Shown piece by piece: positions 59,364 through 64,000 of a stretch of DNA of 64,000 nt (position 1 is the first letter of the stretch; every line of letters starts with the position of its first letter). The DNA is taken from the NCBI GenBank assembly GCA_030655315.1, contig JAURVT010000052.1, positions 1-64,000 of the forward strand, in the 5' to 3' direction. The notes beneath the pieces were generated by a model that ran no database searches, was not told the DNA's origin, and saw only the letters and a list, made by a program, of their open reading frames with translations. The position numbers and the translations under genes are program-made. Origin of the DNA: Nocardioidaceae bacterium (GTDB taxonomy: Bacteria; Actinomycetota; Actinomycetes; Propionibacteriales; Nocardioidaceae).

Positions 59364-60958
59364 GCCGCGCACGCACCACCGTCGAGCCCGGTTCGCCGGC
59401 GTACCTGGCCAACCGTGCGCTGATGCTCGAGCGCGTCGCCGACCTCGACGCCCAGCACGCGAAGGCGCTCGCCGGTGGCGGCGAGCGCTACGTCGAGCGG
59501 CACCACACCCGCGGCAAGCTGCTCGCCCGCGAGCGGATCGAGCTGCTGCTCGACGAGGACTCGGCCTTCCTCGAGCTGTCCACGCTGGCCGCCTGGGGCA
59601 CCGACTTCCCCGTGGGCGCCAGCCTCGTCACCGGCATCGGCGTGGTCGAGGGCACCGAGTGCATGGTCGTCGCGAACGACCCCACGGTGAAGGGCGGCTC
59701 GTCCAACCCGCTGACGGTGCGCAAGGGCCTGCGGGCCGCCGAGATCGCCGCCGAGAACCGGCTGCCGACCATCAACCTCGTCGAGTCCGGCGGGGCCGAC
59801 CTGCCCACGCAGAAGGACATCTTCATCCCCGGCGGCGCCACGTTCCGCAACATCACCCGGGCGAGCGCGGCGCGGACGCCGACCGTCGCGCTCGTGTTCG
59901 GCAACAGCACCGCGGGCGGCGCGTACGTGCCCGGCATGAGCGACTACGTCGTCATGGTCGACGGCGGCGCGAAGGTGTTCCTGGGCGGGCCGCCGCTGGT
60001 CAGGATGGCCACGGGCGAGGTCGCCGACGAGGAGTCGCTCGGCGGAGCGGGCATGCACGCCCGCACGTCCGGCCTGGCCGACCACCTCGCGGTCGACGAG
60101 CACGACGCGATCCGCCTCGGGCGCCAGGTGGTGCGCCGGCTCAACTGGCGCAGGACCGGGCCGACCCCCGCGCCCACCTTCGACGAGCCGGCGCTCGACC
60201 CCGAGGACCTGCTCGGCCTGGTCCCGTCGGACCCCAAGCAGCCGTTCGACCCGCGCGAGGTGATCGCCCGGCTCGTGGACGGGTCCGACTTCGACGAGTT
60301 CAAGCCCCTCTACGGGGCGAGCCTGGTGACCGGGTTCGCCCGGCTGCACGGCCACCCGGTCGGCATCCTCGCCAACGCGCAGGGGGTGCTGTTCAGCGAG
60401 GAGGCGCAGAAGGCGGCGCAGTTCATCCAGCTCGCCAACCAGGTCGACACGCCCCTGCTGTTCCTGCACAACACCACGGGCTACATGGTGGGCGCGGAGT
60501 ACGAGCAGGGTGGGATCATCAAGCACGGCGCGCAGATGATCAACGCGGTCTCCAACTCGACGGTGCCGCACCTGTCGGTCGTCATCGGCGCCTCCTACGG
60601 CGCCGGGCACTACGGCATGAGCGGACGCGCGTTCGGGCCGCGGTTCATGTTCAGCTGGCCCAACGCCCGCTCGGCGGTGATGGGCCCCGCGCAGCTCGCG
60701 GGCGTGATCAGCATCGTCGCCCGACAGGCCGCCGAGTCCAGGGGACAGGCGTACGACGAGGACGGCGACGCGCAGATGCGGGCGCTCGTCGAGCAGCAGA
60801 TCGAGGAGCAGTCGCTCGCGGCGTTCACCTCGGGGATGCTCTACGACGACGGCGTGATCGACCCGCGCGACACCCGCTCGGTGCTCGGCATCTGCCTGTC
60901 CGCGATCACCAACGGCCCCGTCGAGGGCGCACGCGGCTACGGGGTGTTCCGCCTGTGA
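59360..60958 (+). CDS. acyl-CoA carboxylase beta (carboxyltransferase) subunit
   Basis: This is a 532-residue carboxyltransferase with two crotonase-like halves: VVANDPTVKGGSSNPLTVRKG and VNLVESGGADLP in the N-half, and GILANAQGVLFSEEAQKAAQFI and VVIGASYGAGHYGMSGRAF in the C-half, forming the oxyanion holes. Sequence features fit the methylcrotonyl-/geranyl-CoA carboxylase group (LiuB/AtuC) better than acetyl-CoA carboxylase. It works with the biotin subunit encoded immediately downstream (GTGA overlap). Confidence 0.92.
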   Translation: MSRARTTVEPGSPAYLANRALMLERVADLDAQHAKALAGGGERYVERHHTRGKLLARERIELLLDEDSAFLELSTLAAWGTDFPVGASLVTGIGVVEGTECMVVANDPTVKGGSSNPLTVRKGLRAAEIAAENRLPTINLVESGGADLPTQKDIFIPGGATFRNITRASAARTPTVALVFGNSTAGGAYVPGMSDYVVMVDGGAKVFLGGPPLVRMATGEVADEESLGGAGMHARTSGLADHLAVDEHDAIRLGRQVVRRLNWRRTGPTPAPTFDEPALDPEDLLGLVPSDPKQPFDPREVIARLVDGSDFDEFKPLYGASLVTGFARLHGHPVGILANAQGVLFSEEAQKAAQFIQLANQVDTPLLFLHNTTGYMVGAEYEQGGIIKHGAQMINAVSNSTVPHLSVVIGASYGAGHYGMSGRAFGPRFMFSWPNARSAVMGPAQLAGVISIVARQAAESRGQAYDEDGDAQMRALVEQQIEEQSLAAFTSGMLYDDGVIDPRDTRSVLGICLSAITNGPVEGARGYGVFRL

Positions 60959-62952
60959 GCGCCGAGCCGGACGACACCCGCGAGATCACCCGCGTGCTCG
61001 TCGCCAACCGCGGCGAGATCGCCCGCCGCGTCATCGCCACCTGCCGCCGCCTCGGCATCCAGACCGTCGCGGTGTTCTCCGACCCCGACGCGCACGCGCC
61101 GCACGTGGCCGAGGCCGACGCCGCCGTCCGCTTGCCGGGATCGGCCGCGGCCGAGACCTACCTGCGCGGCGACCTGCTCGTCGACGCCGCGCGCCGCTCG
61201 GGCGCCGACGCGGTGCACCCCGGCTACGGCTTCCTGTCCGAGGACGCCGGGTTCGCCCGCGCGGTCGTCGCCGCCGGCCTGACCTGGGTCGGGCCGCGCG
61301 CCGACACGATCGACCAGATGGGCTCCAAGGTGCGGGCCAAGGAGCTGATGGCCGCGGCCGGCGTGCCCGTCCTCGCCGTCGACCCGGTCCACGCCGGACC
61401 GGACGACCTGCCGCTGCTCGTCAAGGCCTCGGCGGGCGGTGGCGGACGCGGGATGCGCGTCGTCCGCGCCGCCGGCGACTTGGACGCCGCGCTCGCGGAG
61501 GCCGCCTCCGAGGCCCGGTCGGCCTTCGGTGACGGCACCGTCTTCGTCGAGCCCTACCTCGAGACCGCGCGCCACGTGGAGGTGCAGGTGGTCTGCGACG
61601 AGCACGGCACCTGCTGGGTCCTCGGCGACCGCGACTGCAGCCTGCAGCGCCGGCACCAGAAGGTCATCGAGGAGGCACCCGCGCCGGGTGTCCCGGCCGA
61701 GCTGCGCGAGCGCCTGCACGCCGCGGCCCGCGCGGCCTGCGCTGCGGTCGGGTACGTCGGGGCGGGCACCGTCGAGATGCTCGTCGACGGCGACGACCTG
61801 TTCTTCCTCGAGATGAACACCCGCCTGCAGGTGGAGCACCCCGTCACCGAGTGCGTCACGGGCCTCGACCTCGTCGCGCTGCAGCTCGCCGTGGCGGAGG
61901 GACGTCCGCTCGTCGGCGAGCCGCCCGAGCCGTCCGGCCACGCGATCGAGGTGCGGCTCTACGCCGAGGACCCCACCGACGGGTGGTCGCCGCGGACCGG
62001 CACCGTGCGGCGCCTCGACGTCCCGGCCGCCCGGACCGCCTTCGACGTCCCCCCGGGCGCGGGCGTGCGCGTCGACTCCGGCGTCGTGCCGGGCACGCGG
62101 GTCGGCGTCCGCTACGACGCCATGCTCGCCAAGGTCGTCGCCACCGCGCCCGATCGCGCCTCCGCGCTCCGTCTGCTGGTGGGCGCGCTGCGCGACACCC
62201 GCGTGCACGGGGTGCTCACCAACCTCGATCTCCTGCTCGGCGCGCTGGCCGACCCCGACGTGCGCGCCGGTCGCGTCCACACCGGGCTGCTGGAGGAGCG
62301 GCTCGACGCGTGGGCCGCGCCGCGCGTCGACGCCCGTGTCCTCGACGACGTCGTGCTGGCCGCGGCGCTCGGGGACGCGGTCGCCGCGCACGAGGCGTCG
62401 CCGGTCCAGCGACGGGTGCCGGCGGCGTTCCGCAACGTGCCGTCCCAGCCGCGGAGCCGCGGCTACGCCGTCGCGGGCCGGGACACCGTGGTGACCGCCC
62501 GCTACGCCGACGTGCGCGGCCGCCTCGAGCCGGTGGGCACCGGGACGGTGGCCGTCCACGTGGCCGCGCACGAGGTGCGGCTCGAGCGCGACGGGGTGCA
62601 GCACGTCTACCGCCTGGCGCGCTCCGGCGACGAGGTCGACGTCGACGGCCCGCACGGCGGCGTCACGCTGCGTCGCGTGCCTCGCTTCGAGGACCCCGCC
62701 GAGCAGGTGGCCGACGGCTCGCTGGTCTCGCCGATGCCCGCCGCCGTCGTGGCGGTCGAGGTCGCCGCCGGCGACGAGGTCACGCGTGGCCAGGTCGTCG
62801 TCGTCCTCGAGGCCATGAAGATGCAGCACACCGTGGCGGCGCCGCACGACGGCGTCGTCGCCTCGCTCACCGTCGCGGTGGGCGACCAGGTCGAGTCCGG
62901 CGCGGTCCTGGCCGTCGTCGACGAGCAGAGCACCCCCGGAGGAGCCGAATGA
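60955..62952 (+). CDS. acyl-CoA carboxylase alpha subunit (biotin carboxylase + BCCP)
   Basis: This is a 665-residue protein. The biotin carboxylase domain (about 13-460) starts RVLVANRGEIARRVIATCRRLG, with ATP-grasp KASAGGGGRGMRVV, catalytic FLEMNTRLQVEHPVTE and a BC C-terminal lobe. The C-terminal biotinyl domain holds VVLEAMKMQHTV, whose Lys carries biotin. It carboxylates biotin for the beta subunit upstream, as in methylcrotonyl- or geranyl-CoA carboxylase (LiuD/AtuF). It ends with an ATGA overlap to the next dehydrogenase. Confidence 0.93.
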   Translation: MSAEPDDTREITRVLVANRGEIARRVIATCRRLGIQTVAVFSDPDAHAPHVAEADAAVRLPGSAAAETYLRGDLLVDAARRSGADAVHPGYGFLSEDAGFARAVVAAGLTWVGPRADTIDQMGSKVRAKELMAAAGVPVLAVDPVHAGPDDLPLLVKASAGGGGRGMRVVRAAGDLDAALAEAASEARSAFGDGTVFVEPYLETARHVEVQVVCDEHGTCWVLGDRDCSLQRRHQKVIEEAPAPGVPAELRERLHAAARAACAAVGYVGAGTVEMLVDGDDLFFLEMNTRLQVEHPVTECVTGLDLVALQLAVAEGRPLVGEPPEPSGHAIEVRLYAEDPTDGWSPRTGTVRRLDVPAARTAFDVPPGAGVRVDSGVVPGTRVGVRYDAMLAKVVATAPDRASALRLLVGALRDTRVHGVLTNLDLLLGALADPDVRAGRVHTGLLEERLDAWAAPRVDARVLDDVVLAAALGDAVAAHEASPVQRRVPAAFRNVPSQPRSRGYAVAGRDTVVTARYADVRGRLEPVGTGTVAVHVAAHEVRLERDGVQHVYRLARSGDEVDVDGPHGGVTLRRVPRFEDPAEQVADGSLVSPMPAAVVAVEVAAGDEVTRGQVVVVLEAMKMQHTVAAPHDGVVASLTVAVGDQVESGAVLAVVDEQSTPGGAE

Positions 62953-64000
62953 CCACCCCGACCCCCTACACCGAGTCGCGCGAGCGCGGCGAGCTGCGCC
63001 AGGCCGTCGCCGAGCTGGCCGGCACCTTCGGCCGTGCGTACTTCCTGCGCAAGGCGCGTGACGGCGAGAAGACCACCGAGCTCTGGAGCGAGGTCGGCAA
63101 GAACGGCTACCTGGGCGTCGCGGTGCCCGAGGAGCACGGCGGAGGCGGCGGAGGCATCGGCGACCTCGCCGTCGTCTGCGAGGAGCTCGCGGCGGCCGGC
63201 TGCCCGCTGCTGATGATGGTCGTCTCGCCGGCCATCTGCGGCACGATCATCACCCGCTTCGGCACGCCGGCGCAGCAGGCGCACTGGCTGCCCGGCTTCG
63301 CCGACGGCACCACCACGATGGCGTTCTCGATCACCGAGCCCGACGCCGGCTCGAACTCGCACCGGATCACCACCACCGCGCGCCGCGACGGCGACGCGTG
63401 GGTCCTCAGCGGTGGCAAGACCTACATCTCGGGGGTCGACGAGGCCTCGCACGTGCTCGTCGTCGCCAAGACCGAGCAGGCCGCGAGCGGACGCCTGCAG
63501 CCCGCGCTGTTCATCGTCCCCACCGACGCCCCGGGCTTCACCGCCCAGCCGATCGAGATGGACGTCGTCTCGCCCGAGAAGCAGTTCACGCTCTTCTTCG
63601 ACGACGTGCGGCTGCCCGCCGACGCGCTCGTCGGACGCGAGGACGCCGGGCTTGCGCAGCTGTTCGCCGGCCTCAACCCCGAGCGGATCATGGCCGCCGC
63701 GTTCGCCGTCGGCACCGCGCGGTTCGCGCTGCGGGCGGCCGCGGCGTACGCGAAGGAGCGGGAGGTGTGGGGCATGCCGATCGGCGCGCACCAGGCCGTC
63801 GCGCACCCGCTCGCCCAGTCGTACATCGAGACCGAGCTGGCCTCCCTCATGACGCAGAAGGCCGCCGCGCTCTACGACGCCGGTGACGACGAGGCCGCCG
63901 CCGAGGCGGCCAACATGGCCAAGTACGCCGCGGCCGAGGCGGCCGTCGACGCGGTGGACCGCGCCGTGCAGACCCACGGCGGCAACGGGCTCGCGAGCGA
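62949..64000 (+). CDS. acyl-CoA dehydrogenase, truncated by window end
   Basis: The first 350 residues are present and the frame is still open at base 64000. MAFSITEPDAGSNSHRITT, GGKTYISGVDEASHVLVV and the C-terminal AVQTHGGNGLASE show an acyl-CoA dehydrogenase, here of a type with a slightly longer N-terminus than the one at 58203. It starts at ATG 62949, overlapping the carboxylase stop, and is the seventh gene of the TetR-led operon. A second dehydrogenase suggests two oxidation steps in the pathway, for example citronellyl-CoA and a later intermediate. Confidence 0.9.
   Translation, partial: MTTPTPYTESRERGELRQAVAELAGTFGRAYFLRKARDGEKTTELWSEVGKNGYLGVAVPEEHGGGGGGIGDLAVVCEELAAAGCPLLMMVVSPAICGTIITRFGTPAQQAHWLPGFADGTTTMAFSITEPDAGSNSHRITTTARRDGDAWVLSGGKTYISGVDEASHVLVVAKTEQAASGRLQPALFIVPTDAPGFTAQPIEMDVVSPEKQFTLFFDDVRLPADALVGREDAGLAQLFAGLNPERIMAAAFAVGTARFALRAAAAYAKEREVWGMPIGAHQAVAHPLAQSYIETELASLMTQKAAALYDAGDDEAAAEAANMAKYAAAEAAVDAVDRAVQTHGGNGLAS

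Noticed and set aside
1-64000. tRNA, rRNA or insertion sequence genes
   Set aside because: None was recognised on either strand by reading; a covariance scan was not available.

Overview
The window is very GC-rich with GTG/ATG starts, many 4-base ATGA/GTGA gene overlaps, Corynebacterium-type glycogen genes, LPXTG surface anchoring and apparently leaderless promoters. These point to a chromosomal segment of a high-GC actinobacterium. Gene content is closest to what I know of Nocardioidaceae (Nocardioides/Aeromicrobium-like); that placement is inference. I saw no rRNA, tRNA, insertion sequence, CRISPR array or phage gene.

Layout. 1-7.3 kb: a plus-strand, overlapping operon for a type IV secretion/conjugation-like apparatus: truncated VirB8-like protein, ParA/MinD-like ATPase, small two-helix membrane protein, second VirB8-like protein, TrbL/VirB6-like channel, SCO6880-family protein, VirB4-like ATPase. 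7.3-11.2 kb: an L,D-transpeptidase, then a tryptophan-to-anthranilate operon (kynA-kynU-PaaX-like regulator). 11.4-16.4 kb: a FadH-type reductase, SCO4848-family and PadR genes, and a MarR-DHA2 efflux pair. 16.5-24 kb: a flavin oxidoreductase, then a glycogen-debranching-like hydrolase divergent from a LacI regulator and a sugar ABC importer. 24-26.5 kb: a complete amino-acid ABC importer. 26.5-38.4 kb: two fatty-acid oxidation operons (CoA-transferase/acyl-CoA dehydrogenase; thiolase/FadJ-type multifunctional enzyme) sharing a near-identical operator. Between them lie DUF4394-ECF sigma-anti-sigma genes, a MerR/VOC pair, a frameshifted LPXTG surface protein and a tautomerase. 38.4-43.5 kb: glgC and glgA, a ScyD/ScyE-like and a LuxR-type gene, and a transglutaminase. 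44-46.4 kb: a membrane molybdopterin oxidoreductase and a fasciclin lipoprotein. 46.5-50.3 kb: four SDR genes and a histidine phosphatase. 50.5-54.9 kb: a coiled-coil protein, metX, metY and a GGDEF protein. 55-64 kb: one operon of TetR, TIGR03084-like, AtuA, acyl-CoA dehydrogenase, both acyl-CoA carboxylase subunits and a truncated acyl-CoA dehydrogenase, probably branched-chain or terpenoid acyl-CoA catabolism.

The most unusual content is non-coding. Two related MITE-like palindromic elements lie in opposite orientation (about 8.1 and 34.1 kb); one supplies a neighbour's stop codon. Two families of long hairpins have a conserved outer stem and an unrelated inner stem. One 600-base gap (43.5-44.1 kb) holds 31-base tandem units inside a larger duplicated block. 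The SCO6880-type secretion locus is the best protein-level candidate for a poorly described system.
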